In this document: one piece after another, positions 24,627 through 33,561 of the stretch
Layout: every line of letters begins with the position of its first letter
Numbering within the stretch: position 1 is the stretch's first letter
Assembly: GCA_038319025.1 (NCBI GenBank)
Contig: JBBQCW010000005.1
Coordinates: forward strand, 1-64,000
Direction of reading: 5' to 3'
DNA length: 64,000 nt
Source: JBBQCW01 sp038319025
GTDB lineage: Bacteria; Actinomycetota; Thermoleophilia; Solirubrobacterales; Solirubrobacteraceae
Translations under genes and position numbers: made by a program
Notes under the pieces: model-generated
The model's input: only the letters and a program-made list of their open reading frames with translations
Databases searched by the model: none
Told to the model about the DNA's origin: nothing

Positions 24627-26038
24627 TCGCCAACTCGTTCATCTTCGGCGCGAACTTCAAGGCGATCATGTACATCGTCGCCTTCTCGCTGTTCATCTAC
24701 GGCCTCTCGGGGTTGACCGGCCCCAAGACGGCAGTACGCGGCAACCGCATCGCGGCTGTCGGCATGGTCATCGCGGTCATCACCACGGTGCTGGTGAACC
24801 CCATCAACAATGTCGGGCTGATCGTTGTGGGCCTGCTGATCGGCGCGATCGTCGGCGTTCCCGCGGCGCGCCGGGTGAAGATGACAGCGATGCCGCAGAT
24901 GGTCGCGCTGTTCAACGGCGTCGGCGGCGGCGCCGTGGCGCTCGTTTCCTGGGCTGAGTTCCGCGACAGCGCCGGCTTCCACTTCACCCCGACCTACATC
25001 GTGATCTTCAGCGTGTTCTCGGCCCTGGTCGGCTCCGTCTCCTTCTGGGGCTCGAACATCGCCTTCGGCAAGTTGCAGGAGTTGATCTCCGGCAAGCCGA
25101 TCTCGCTCGGGAAGTTGCAGTTGCCCATCCAGGCGATCGTCGGGCTGATCGCCCTGGCCTGCGCCACAGCGATCGTCGCCGAGCCTCAGGACGAGATCGT
25201 GATGATCGGCCTGCTCGTCTCCGCGGGCGTCTTCGGCGTGCTGCTCGTGCTGCCCATCGGCGGCGCCGACATGCCGGTGGTCATCTCCCTGCTGAACGCG
25301 TTCACCGGCCTGGCCGCGGCGGCCGCCGGTATCGCCCTGGAGAACCAGGCGATGATCGTGGCGGGCATGATCGTCGGCGCCTCGGGCACGATCCTCACCC
25401 AGCAGATGGCGATCGCCATGAACCGCACGATCACCAGCGTGATCGTCGGCGGATTCGGCGGTGGAGGAGAGGTCGTGGCCGCCGGTGCGACCGGCGCCGG
25501 CGGGGGCACCGTCCGCTCCACCAGCGCCGCCGACGTCGCCATCCAGATGGCCTTCGCGCGCCTCGTCGTCGTGGTGCCCGGTTACGGCATGGCTGTCTCC
25601 CAGGCCCAGCATGCTGTGCGCGAGATGGCCAAGGCGCTGGAGGCCAAGGGCGTAGAGGTGCAGTACGCCATCCATCCCGTCGCCGGCCGCATGCCCGGGC
25701 ACATGAACGTGCTGCTCGCCGAGGCCGACGTGCCGTACGAGCAGCTGAAGGAGATGGACGACGCCAACAGCGACTTCCCGCGCACCGATGTCGCGATCGT
25801 GATCGGCGCCAACGACGTCACCAACCCCGACGCGCGCAACGACCCCAACTCGCCGATCTACGGGATGCCGATCCTCAACGTCGACGACTCCGCCTCCGTG
25901 ATCGTGCTCAAGCGTTCGATGTCCTCTGGCTACGCCGGCATCGACAACCCGCTGTTCGTGAACCCCAAGACGCAGATGCTCTTCGGCGACGCGAAGGCGT
26001 CGGTCGCGAACATCACCAGCGAGCTGCACGAGCTGTAG
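24623..26038 (+). CDS. pntB: NAD(P) transhydrogenase subunit beta
   Basis: A 471-residue subunit. The N-terminal two thirds is a polytopic membrane domain of about nine helices. The C-terminal NADP(H)-binding domain (from about residue 300) contains VVVPGYGMAVSQAQH, IHPVAGRMPGHMNVLLAEA and VIGANDVTNPDAR, all diagnostic of PntB. Length and motifs are complete. ATG 24623 overlaps the pntAB stop as ATGA. The enzyme couples proton entry to hydride transfer from NADH to NADP+, supplying NADPH for biosynthesis. Confidence 0.97.
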   Translation: MIANSFIFGANFKAIMYIVAFSLFIYGLSGLTGPKTAVRGNRIAAVGMVIAVITTVLVNPINNVGLIVVGLLIGAIVGVPAARRVKMTAMPQMVALFNGVGGGAVALVSWAEFRDSAGFHFTPTYIVIFSVFSALVGSVSFWGSNIAFGKLQELISGKPISLGKLQLPIQAIVGLIALACATAIVAEPQDEIVMIGLLVSAGVFGVLLVLPIGGADMPVVISLLNAFTGLAAAAAGIALENQAMIVAGMIVGASGTILTQQMAIAMNRTITSVIVGGFGGGGEVVAAGATGAGGGTVRSTSAADVAIQMAFARLVVVVPGYGMAVSQAQHAVREMAKALEAKGVEVQYAIHPVAGRMPGHMNVLLAEADVPYEQLKEMDDANSDFPRTDVAIVIGANDVTNPDARNDPNSPIYGMPILNVDDSASVIVLKRSMSSGYAGIDNPLFVNPKTQMLFGDAKASVANITSELHEL

Positions 26039-26085
26039 CAAAGCCGGCTTGCGCGGCGTAACCGATCGGTGTACGGTCCGTGCAC

Positions 26086-29058
26086 ATGGTCCGCTGTCCA
26101 GGAGTTGTCCCGCCGTCCCGCCGTGGGACCGGTCGTCGTCGACGCAGGTTGGCGCTGACCGCGGCCGCGGTCATGGTGGGCGGTGCGCTGGCCGCTCCCG
26201 CCGCCCGCGCGGGAGTGGACATCGTCCATCCGGCGAAGGGTGCCGCGTACACCAGTCCTCCGGTGGACTACCGCGGCAACGCCAGCCTGAACATCCTCGT
26301 GTACAAGCCGCGGATCACCATCCGCATCCACCAGAACGACATCGCCGGCCCGATCGTGCGCTGGGGCTTTGATGGGCTGGACATCGACGGTGACTACAAC
26401 GTGAACCCGTCGACGCGTCTGCTCCCGTTCGCGCCGCTGCCGGACGGCAAGTACTTGCAGGAGGTCATCCAGCGGTGCGTGCTGTGCGCCCTCGATCCCC
26501 TGGACGTGTTCGGCGGCGACGACGCACGGGACACCGGCACGTTCTGGATCGACTCCCAGGTGCCCGACACGACGATCGACAGCGCGACCCCGCCCTCGCC
26601 GACGAACGCCACCTCGCGCACGTTCACGTTCACGGGCACGGATCCCGCCCCGTCGTCCGGGTTCGACCTGGAGTGCCAGCTCGACGGTGGCGCCTGGAGC
26701 ACCTGCACCTCGCCCTTCGTCACGCCGGTCCTTCCCGAGGGCAACCACGGATTCGCGGTGCGGGCCCGGGACAAGGCCGGCAACGTCGACGCGACCCCGG
26801 CGACCGCGTCGTGGGTGCTCGACACCACGCCGCCGACGGTCGACCTCGTCCGTCCCGTGGCGCGCGCGCACCACCTCTTGGACGAGGTCGTGACGGCGGC
26901 CTACACCTGTGACGATCCGCTCTCGGGCGGCGTCGCCTCGGGGTTGGCGAGCTGCGTCGGCCCCGTTCCCTCGGGGTCTCCGATCGACACGTCGACCCTC
27001 GGCCCGCACCTGTTCAGCGTCGTGGCGACCGATAACGCCGGAAACACGTTCACCAGGACGGTGTCGTACGTGGTCGATCCGCCGCGGTATGCGGATCTCG
27101 TGCTCCAGGACCATCCGCTGACCTACTACCGCCTGGGCGACCCGCTCGGCGCGGACACGATCAGTGACACCTCGGGCCACGGCCACGACGGGGAGTACAA
27201 GAATGGCATCGCGCTGCGGCGTCCGGCCGCCATCGCCTGCCAGCGCCGCCCGCACCCGCCAGCCGCCTGCGACACGGCGGCCGACCCGCAGGACTTCGGC
27301 GCCTTCTTCCCCGCCCGCGACGGCTACGGATTCGTGAACGGGATCGAGGCCCCGCGGGCCGCCTACAGCTTCGACGCCTGGATCGAGCCCGCGGACGGCG
27401 CGGACATGAGCATCGTCGGGCACGGCGGTGGCGGGCAGTTGTTCATCCACGACGGGCACCTGGCGCTGCGTCAGACCCAGGACACGGTGCAGGGCGGCGG
27501 ACCGACGCTCACGCCCGGGACCTGGTGGCATGTCGGCGCGAGCTGGGACGGGCATCAGACCCGGCTCTACGTGAACGGCGCGTTGGTCGGCTCGTCGAAC
27601 ACCGCCAACAAGGCGCCGTCGGGGACATCCACGGTCTACGTCGGGTACGGCGACCAGGCCCCGTGGTTCCACGGCACGCTGGACGAGGTCGCCTACTACG
27701 ACTCCGCGTTGGACGCGGACGCCTTCGAGGATCGCTACGAGATCGGCACCGCGACCGACCATCCGTCACTCGGCCCGGGCGCCCTGGACACGACGCGGCC
27801 GAGCACCGACCCCGACAGCCCCGTCAACAACGGCCTGTACGCACCCGGAAAGGTACCGGCGGCGGACGTCACCTGCGATGACCCCGACGGCCCGGGCGAC
27901 GTGGCCTCCTGCACCGCGACCGTCGACGGCAATCCGGTCGCGAACGGCGGTCCGCTGCCCGACACGCTCGGGACGCACACGTTCACGGTGACCGCGGTCG
28001 ACCTGGCGGGCCTGACCTACGTGCACACCCACACCTACCGGGTGATGGGCTTTGCCTCGATCATCGGCTGGGATCTGCCGGTGACGTACTTCCGGCTCGG
28101 TGACGGCGCGGGGTCGTCGATGGTCGATTCGAGCCCCAACCACCGCGACGGCGGGTACAAGAACGACCAGGAGTCCGGCCCGACGGGCATCGCCGGCGAC
28201 GGTGACACCGCGCGGCGCTTCTTCGACGCGGGCGGCTACGGATTCGTGAACGGGGTCGCGGCGCCGCGCTTCGCAGCGACGATGGAGGCGTGGATCAACG
28301 CCGACGAGGGCCGTGACGCATCGATCGTCGGCCACGGCGACGGCGGCGAGCTGTTCATCCGCGGCGGTCGCTTCGCCTTCCGGCACATGGACCAGACGGT
28401 GATCGCCTCCGTCGGCCCCGTCCCCGGGACCTGGCAGCAGGTCGTCGGGGTCTGGGACGGCGTGGACCTGATCATCTATGTCGACGGCGTCGAGCGCGGG
28501 CGCCTGGAGGCCACCCGGCGCCCCAGTTCGGTCAGCACCTTCTACGTGGGTTACGGCGAGTTGGCCCCGTGGTTCAAGGGCGCCATCGACGAGGTCGCCT
28601 ACTACGACACCGCGCTCACCCCGGCGCGGGTCTACCAGCATTTCCTCGCCGATCCGCCGCCGGACGGCTCTGGTTCGGGTTCTGGTTCGGGCACGGGCGC
28701 CGGTCAGGGCTCTGGCTCTGGTTCGGGCGCCGGAGCGGGCACCGGATCCGGCACCGTCGCATCCTCCGGAGCGCCCGCGCCGCTCACCGCACCGGCGACC
28801 GGTCCCCCTGCGACGCCGGGCGCGGCCCCGGCCCGTCGCGGTGCCACGCCCGCCGCGATCCGCTGCCGCGTGCCGGACCTGCGCGGCCTGCGGCTGAGCA
28901 CCGCCCGCGCCCGCCTGGCTCGCGCCGGATGCCGGACCGGTGCCGTCGCGCGCGCCCGGGCCGCGCGGAGCCTCCGTGGTCGCGTCGTGCGCCAATCGGT
29001 GCCGGCGGGTACGGAGGCGGCCCGCGTCCGGTGGGTGCGCCTCATCGTCGGGCGCTGA
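26086..29058 (+). CDS. large secreted LamG-like protein with C-terminal PASTA domain
   Basis: A 990-residue exported protein. A basic N-region precedes the hydrophobic ALTAAAVMVGGALAAPAARA signal. Ig/PKD-like domains occupy ~155-330. Two homologous concanavalin-type LamG domains follow at ~334-553 and ~653-855, sharing YGFVNG, VGHG, VYVGYG/FYVGYG and EVAYYD motifs and apparently duplicated. A Gly/Ser-rich linker (~858-905) leads to a single PASTA domain (~925-990: VPDLRGLRLSTARARLARAG, then VPAGT). PASTA domains usually bind peptidoglycan or lipid II, so this may anchor a carbohydrate-binding protein in the wall. ATG 26086 is used; GTG 26080 is an alternative. Confidence 0.75.
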   Translation: MVRCPGVVPPSRRGTGRRRRRLALTAAAVMVGGALAAPAARAGVDIVHPAKGAAYTSPPVDYRGNASLNILVYKPRITIRIHQNDIAGPIVRWGFDGLDIDGDYNVNPSTRLLPFAPLPDGKYLQEVIQRCVLCALDPLDVFGGDDARDTGTFWIDSQVPDTTIDSATPPSPTNATSRTFTFTGTDPAPSSGFDLECQLDGGAWSTCTSPFVTPVLPEGNHGFAVRARDKAGNVDATPATASWVLDTTPPTVDLVRPVARAHHLLDEVVTAAYTCDDPLSGGVASGLASCVGPVPSGSPIDTSTLGPHLFSVVATDNAGNTFTRTVSYVVDPPRYADLVLQDHPLTYYRLGDPLGADTISDTSGHGHDGEYKNGIALRRPAAIACQRRPHPPAACDTAADPQDFGAFFPARDGYGFVNGIEAPRAAYSFDAWIEPADGADMSIVGHGGGGQLFIHDGHLALRQTQDTVQGGGPTLTPGTWWHVGASWDGHQTRLYVNGALVGSSNTANKAPSGTSTVYVGYGDQAPWFHGTLDEVAYYDSALDADAFEDRYEIGTATDHPSLGPGALDTTRPSTDPDSPVNNGLYAPGKVPAADVTCDDPDGPGDVASCTATVDGNPVANGGPLPDTLGTHTFTVTAVDLAGLTYVHTHTYRVMGFASIIGWDLPVTYFRLGDGAGSSMVDSSPNHRDGGYKNDQESGPTGIAGDGDTARRFFDAGGYGFVNGVAAPRFAATMEAWINADEGRDASIVGHGDGGELFIRGGRFAFRHMDQTVIASVGPVPGTWQQVVGVWDGVDLIIYVDGVERGRLEATRRPSSVSTFYVGYGELAPWFKGAIDEVAYYDTALTPARVYQHFLADPPPDGSGSGSGSGTGAGQGSGSGSGAGAGTGSGTVASSGAPAPLTAPATGPPATPGAAPARRGATPAAIRCRVPDLRGLRLSTARARLARAGCRTGAVARARAARSLRGRVVRQSVPAGTEAARVRWVRLIVGR

Positions 29059-29104
29059 GCCGGAACACGGGGCGCAGCGATCCCCCCATCTAGAATGCCG
29101 TCAC

Positions 29105-30784
29105 ATGCTGAATCGCTCCGTCGCCGTCGCCGCCCTGACCACCGACCGCTTCGACGTGGTGGTGATCGGCGGGGGCATCACCGGTGCGGGCGTCGCCCTG
29201 GATGCCGCCTCGCGCGGCTACTCCGTCGCCTTGGTGGAGAAGGCCGATTTCGCCTCGGGCACGTCCAGCCGTTCCAGCAAGCTCGTCCACGGCGGGCTGC
29301 GCTACCTGCAGAACTTCGACCTGGGCTTGGTCCGCGAGGCGCTGCTGGAACGCCAGCTCATGGTCGCCCTGGCCCCGCACCTCGTCACGCCGCTGCCGCT
29401 CGTCGTCCCGGCCTTCGGCGGAGAGCGCCCGGACCGCCTGGTCGGTGTCGGGCTGAACATGTACGACGTGATGTCGGTGGAGCGCCGCAAGCGCCGGCGC
29501 CTGCGCAAGGACGACGAGTCCTCCGCGCCGTGGGCGCCCGACCGTCACCGCATGATCTCCGGGGAGGACGTCGCCGAGCGACTTCCGGCGCTGGCGCACC
29601 GCAACCCCACCTCGGGCTACCTCTTCTACGACTGCCAGACCGACGACAGCCGTCTCGTCCTCACCGTGCTGGGCGAGGCCGAGCGCTACGGCGCCGTCTG
29701 CGCCAACCGCCTCACGGTGCTGGAGCTGACGGAGGCGGACGGGCACGCCACCGGTGTGCGCGTGCGCGACGAGGAGACCGGGGAGTCCTTCTCGGTCGCC
29801 GCCGACAACGTGATCAACGCCACCGGTGTGTGGGCCGACCGCATCCGCCCCGACGAGTTGCACAACGAGGCTGAGGTGCCCGTCATCCACCCCTCGCGTG
29901 GCACGCACATCCTGTTCGCCCACGAGACGCTGCCGCTCATCTCCGGCGCCATCATCCCCGCCGGCGGCGGGCGCTCGATCTTCGCTCTGCCGTGGCTGGG
30001 CTCCACCCTCGTCGGGACGACCGACAACGACTACGACTCCGAGGATCTGGACCACATCCACCCGGCCGCGTCCGACGTCGCGTACCTGCTGGAGGCCACC
30101 AACACCTTCTTCGGCCTCTCGCTGACCGAGGCCGACGTGGCCGGTGCGTACGCCGGCGTGCGGCCGCTGATCTCCACCGGAGACCCCAAGAAGTCCGTCG
30201 ACATTTCCCGCAAGGCCGAGCTGTACGAGACATCGAGCGGCATGATCACCATCACCGGCGGCAAGCTGACCACCTGGCGGCGCATGGCCAAGATGGCAGT
30301 GGACCGACTCGTCGAGCGCGACGCCCGGGAGGCGCCTTGCCGAACGCACGAGATTCCGCTGGGCACGCCGATCGACCCGATCGAGCTGCCACGCGTGGAA
30401 GGCGTGCCGGAAGAGGCGTACACGCGTCTAGCCGGCCGCTACGGTCGCGGTGCCCTCGACGTGTTGGCCGTGGCCGCCGAACGTGGGGAGCTTGCCCAGC
30501 CGATCGTGGCCGATGGTCCCGCGGATCTACTCGCGGAGACGGTGTACGCAGCGCGGCGCGAACAGGCCCGTTCGGTCGGTGACGCTCTCCTGCGCCGCAC
30601 GCGACTGGGGTTGCAGTGCTCCCACGCGGTGGCCGATCCGAGCAGCGAGACGGCGGAGCGTGTGGCCCGCGCCATGGCACCCGAACTGGGCTGGGATGAG
30701 GCACGGATCGCCGTCGAGATCGCGGCGTTCGCGGCCGAGGCGCAGGCCGAAGGCATCATCGTCGCCACGCCTGCGCCGGCGTGA
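29105..30784 (+). CDS. glpD: glycerol-3-phosphate dehydrogenase (FAD, respiratory)
   Basis: A 559-residue FAD enzyme oxidising sn-glycerol 3-phosphate to dihydroxyacetone phosphate and passing electrons to quinone. The FAD motif VVVIGGGITGAGVALDAASR lies near residues 17-36, followed by GTSSRSSKLVHGGLRYL, typical of GlpD. GVRPLIS and GGKLTTWRRMA mark the second half, and the C-terminal helical DAO_C domain is present. ATG 29105 is chosen since the FAD fold starts there; open sequence further upstream lies within the previous gene. No glpF or glpK is adjacent, so it may serve phospholipid or glycerol catabolism independently. Confidence 0.95.
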   Translation: MLNRSVAVAALTTDRFDVVVIGGGITGAGVALDAASRGYSVALVEKADFASGTSSRSSKLVHGGLRYLQNFDLGLVREALLERQLMVALAPHLVTPLPLVVPAFGGERPDRLVGVGLNMYDVMSVERRKRRRLRKDDESSAPWAPDRHRMISGEDVAERLPALAHRNPTSGYLFYDCQTDDSRLVLTVLGEAERYGAVCANRLTVLELTEADGHATGVRVRDEETGESFSVAADNVINATGVWADRIRPDELHNEAEVPVIHPSRGTHILFAHETLPLISGAIIPAGGGRSIFALPWLGSTLVGTTDNDYDSEDLDHIHPAASDVAYLLEATNTFFGLSLTEADVAGAYAGVRPLISTGDPKKSVDISRKAELYETSSGMITITGGKLTTWRRMAKMAVDRLVERDAREAPCRTHEIPLGTPIDPIELPRVEGVPEEAYTRLAGRYGRGALDVLAVAAERGELAQPIVADGPADLLAETVYAARREQARSVGDALLRRTRLGLQCSHAVADPSSETAERVARAMAPELGWDEARIAVEIAAFAAEAQAEGIIVATPAPA

Positions 30785-30836
30785 TCGGTGCGTCGAGCGC
30801 GACATTGCGCCGCCGCGTCGTTCACCCTGTAGTGCC

Positions 30837-32741
30837 GTGACCGTGTCCAGCCTCTCGCGCCGTCTGTCCTGCGTGGCGCCTCTCCTGGCGTCCGGCGCCC
30901 TGTTGCTGGGTGCCGGTTCGGCGTCGGCCGCTTACTTCCCGTCGCAGGTGATCGACGGCCCCACACCGGATCTGGGGTCCTCGTTCGATGTGGATATCGC
31001 CCGCGATGGCACCGGCGCGCTGGCCTACGTCAAGAGCGAGGGCGGCGTGGACCATGTCTACGTCTCGCGCCTGCTGGCGGGCGTCTGGTCTCCTGGCGAG
31101 CGCGTCGAGGGCGCGCTCGACGCTCCCGAGACTCAACCGTCCGTGGCGGCGGGGCCAGACGGCCGCATCGTCGTGACGTTCGTGGCCGACGGCACGCTCT
31201 TCGGCGTTCTGCACACGGCAGAGGCCCTGACCTGGGGCCCGCCGGTGCCGTTGGCCACCGGAGCCGCTGATCCGTCGGTGGACATGTCCCTTTACGGCAC
31301 CGCGTACGTGAGCTTCACGATCGGCACGGACGTCCGTGCCGCCCGCCTCGACCGCAAGACGAACACGTGGACGGTGTTCGACACCCCACTGGATGCCGAC
31401 CCCGCCCAAGCCGCCGGCGACGGCCCCGACAAACGCGCACGCCTGTCGGTTTCGGCCTCGGGCACCGCGCTCGTCGCGTGGGGGGAGACAGGGGCAGACG
31501 GCCGTACGCACGTGATGGCGCGCCGCGTCCTGCCGAGTGGTCCTTCCTCCGTGGTCAACGATCTGACGCTCGCAACCCTCGACGGCCGGGCGGCCGGGGA
31601 TGCCACCACCCCCGACGTCGACACCGAGGACGATGACTCCTACGCATGGGTCGTATTCCGCCAAGCCGTCGGTGACGACGGTGGTACCCGTCAGCGGGCC
31701 GTCGCCCGCCGGCTGCGAGGCTCACGCTTCGAGGACCCGGTGACGATCGACGGGCTGAGCAGCCCCGCCGATGAGAACGCAACGGCACCGCGGGTCGCGA
31801 TGACCGGTCGCGGGGAAGGCGTCGCCACCAGCGGCCGCTCAGGCACGCTGCAAGCCGTCGCCTCGGTGCTCCACGGCAACCTCTTCACCGCGCCCTTGAG
31901 CCTGAGCGGCGGGAACACCGGCGGCGTCATTCCGGCCGCGGCCGACGACGGTCTCTTCTACGGGGTGTGGTGGCAGGGCGACGGCACCGTCCACGCGCGC
32001 CAGTGGGTGACGGCCGAAAACGACAAGACGATCGCGCCGCCCGGCTCGGACACAGTCCTCACCGATGCCTCACTCGGTGCTGTAGACGGGAACGCCGGCC
32101 TGGATGCGTCGACTGATCGCTACGGCGACATGGTCACGGCGTTCGTTCAGAGCAGCGGCGAAGGCCGCCGACTCGTCGTCGCCGGGTTTGATCGGCCCCC
32201 TGCCGATTTCCGCGGCTACACGACCACCAACTGGCGGCCGCTCAGCCGGCCGGCGCTGGCTTGGGCTGAGGCTCAGGATCTGTGGGGCGTCACCTACCAC
32301 GTGACGTTGGACGGCCAGCCCGTCGGAACGACCGCCGCGCTCACGTTCACCCCACCGACGCCGCTCACCGACGGAACGCACACCTGGACCGTGACGGCGG
32401 TGGACACGCACGGGCAGGCGGTGGCCGCAGCGGCGCGTTTGGTCCGTGTGGACTCGGAGGCGCCCACGCTTGCCGCCGCGTTCAGCCGCTCGCCCAAGGC
32501 CGGGCGAGCGACCACCATCAACCTCCGGGTCACCGACGGTGCCCCGGCTGTCCCGCCCGTGTCCTCCGGGCTTCGCCCTACCGCAATCCACTGGGGCGAC
32601 CGCACGCCCGACAGCATCGTGAAGGGCTCGTCGGCCACGCACCGCTACGCCAAGAAGGGCCGGTACACCGTCGTGGTGACGGCCTCAGACGTCGCGGGTA
32701 ACGCGACCGCGATGCGCAAGAGCCTCACCGTCAAGCGCTGA
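30837..32741 (+). CDS. secreted protein with propeller-like body and PKD-like C-terminus
   Basis: A 634-residue exported protein of unknown function. The signal peptide (CVAPLLASGALLLGAGSASA) ends near residue 32. The body (~40-440) has repeated strands of the form VDIARDGTGALAYV, SVAAGPDGRIVVTFV and SVSASGTALVAWGE, spaced like beta-propeller blades. The C-terminal ~90 residues resemble a PKD domain (AIHWGDRTPDS, HRYAKKGRYTVVVTASDVAGN). GTG 30837 is selected for the signal peptide, with GTG 30843 also possible. No enzymatic motif is evident, so surface binding or scaffold function is the likely reading. Confidence 0.65.
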   Translation: MTVSSLSRRLSCVAPLLASGALLLGAGSASAAYFPSQVIDGPTPDLGSSFDVDIARDGTGALAYVKSEGGVDHVYVSRLLAGVWSPGERVEGALDAPETQPSVAAGPDGRIVVTFVADGTLFGVLHTAEALTWGPPVPLATGAADPSVDMSLYGTAYVSFTIGTDVRAARLDRKTNTWTVFDTPLDADPAQAAGDGPDKRARLSVSASGTALVAWGETGADGRTHVMARRVLPSGPSSVVNDLTLATLDGRAAGDATTPDVDTEDDDSYAWVVFRQAVGDDGGTRQRAVARRLRGSRFEDPVTIDGLSSPADENATAPRVAMTGRGEGVATSGRSGTLQAVASVLHGNLFTAPLSLSGGNTGGVIPAAADDGLFYGVWWQGDGTVHARQWVTAENDKTIAPPGSDTVLTDASLGAVDGNAGLDASTDRYGDMVTAFVQSSGEGRRLVVAGFDRPPADFRGYTTTNWRPLSRPALAWAEAQDLWGVTYHVTLDGQPVGTTAALTFTPPTPLTDGTHTWTVTAVDTHGQAVAAAARLVRVDSEAPTLAAAFSRSPKAGRATTINLRVTDGAPAVPPVSSGLRPTAIHWGDRTPDSIVKGSSATHRYAKKGRYTVVVTASDVAGNATAMRKSLTVKR

Positions 32742-32790
32742 GCAGCGGTCGCTGAACGCCCCGCCGCCGGCGCCCGTATCGTCGGCACCG

Positions 32791-33561
32791 ATGGAACCCG
32801 AGGATCTGCTTACGGTGCTGCTGCCGTCCCTACCCGCGTTCGACGCACGTTCCGTGGTCGCCGCAATGGCGTTGCGTTCGGAGATCCCCGCCGACCGCCC
32901 GCGCGTGGCGGCGGTGATGATCGCCGCGCCTGATGGTCGAGCCGCAGTGCAGGGCCGCTCCGGCGGCCTGGGCCGGCCCGCCGACCGGGACTTGCTTCGT
33001 GAGGCTCGCGCGCAAGCTGACGCGATCCTCGTGGGCACGGGAACGCTGCGAGCCGAGCGATACGGCGCGGTGCTCGACGATGACCACCGTGCGCTACGGA
33101 CGGCCGAGGGGCGTGACGCTGAGCCGCGCGTGGTGACGATTTGCCGTGACCTGTCGCGCCTGCCTGTCGAAGAGGCGCGCATCTTCTCCGAGCCCCAGGC
33201 CCGGGTGACGGTGTTCACCGCCTCGACTGAAGAGGACGTACCGGCGCCGCCGACCACCGCTGCGCTCGAAGTGGTGCGTCAGGCTTCGCAGGACTTACGG
33301 CCGGGCGCGGTCCTGCGCCACCTGCGTAAGCATCACGGCGTTGAGTTGCTCGTCACGGAGGGCGGGCCGACGCTGCTGCGCGAACTCGTCGCCAAAGGCC
33401 TGCTGGACGACCTCATCCTCACGGTGGCTCCGCTCTTGATCGGCGGCGACGGCCCATCGCTCCTGGCCGGCGACATGCTCAGTGAGCCAGTTGCGCTCCG
33501 CCCAGTGTCCGTCCACCGCGCCGGTGATCACCTGTTCGTCCACTACCAGGTGCTGGCATGA
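32791..33561 (+). CDS. RibD C-terminal / dihydrofolate-reductase-like reductase
   Basis: A 256-residue reductase of the RibD_C family, which in riboflavin synthesis reduces a pyrimidine-ribosyl intermediate with NADPH. The deaminase domain of bifunctional RibD is absent. Family features include the N-terminal VAAVMIAAPDGRAAV, AILVGTGTLRAERY and the nucleotide-binding LLVTEGGPTLLRELV. The 3' end overlaps a dihydropteroate-synthase homologue by 4 bp, so the two are translationally coupled; this hints that the reductase may act on a pterin or folate intermediate rather than in riboflavin synthesis. No other rib genes are nearby. Confidence 0.82.
   Translation: MEPEDLLTVLLPSLPAFDARSVVAAMALRSEIPADRPRVAAVMIAAPDGRAAVQGRSGGLGRPADRDLLREARAQADAILVGTGTLRAERYGAVLDDDHRALRTAEGRDAEPRVVTICRDLSRLPVEEARIFSEPQARVTVFTASTEEDVPAPPTTAALEVVRQASQDLRPGAVLRHLRKHHGVELLVTEGGPTLLRELVAKGLLDDLILTVAPLLIGGDGPSLLAGDMLSEPVALRPVSVHRAGDHLFVHYQVLA

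Noticed and set aside
24350..26041. 563-codon minus-strand open frame opposite pntAB and pntB
   Set aside because: Low-complexity His/Asp/Gly-rich translation with no motif, while the plus-strand transhydrogenase genes are unambiguous.
26041..26050. AAGCCGGCTT palindrome as a terminator after pntB
   Set aside because: It has no loop and no T tract, so it cannot form a useful terminator hairpin.
28660..28800. Tandem DNA repeat of TCTGGTTCGGG-like units
   Set aside because: It is the coding sequence of a Gly/Ser linker within the LamG/PASTA protein, not an independent repeat element.
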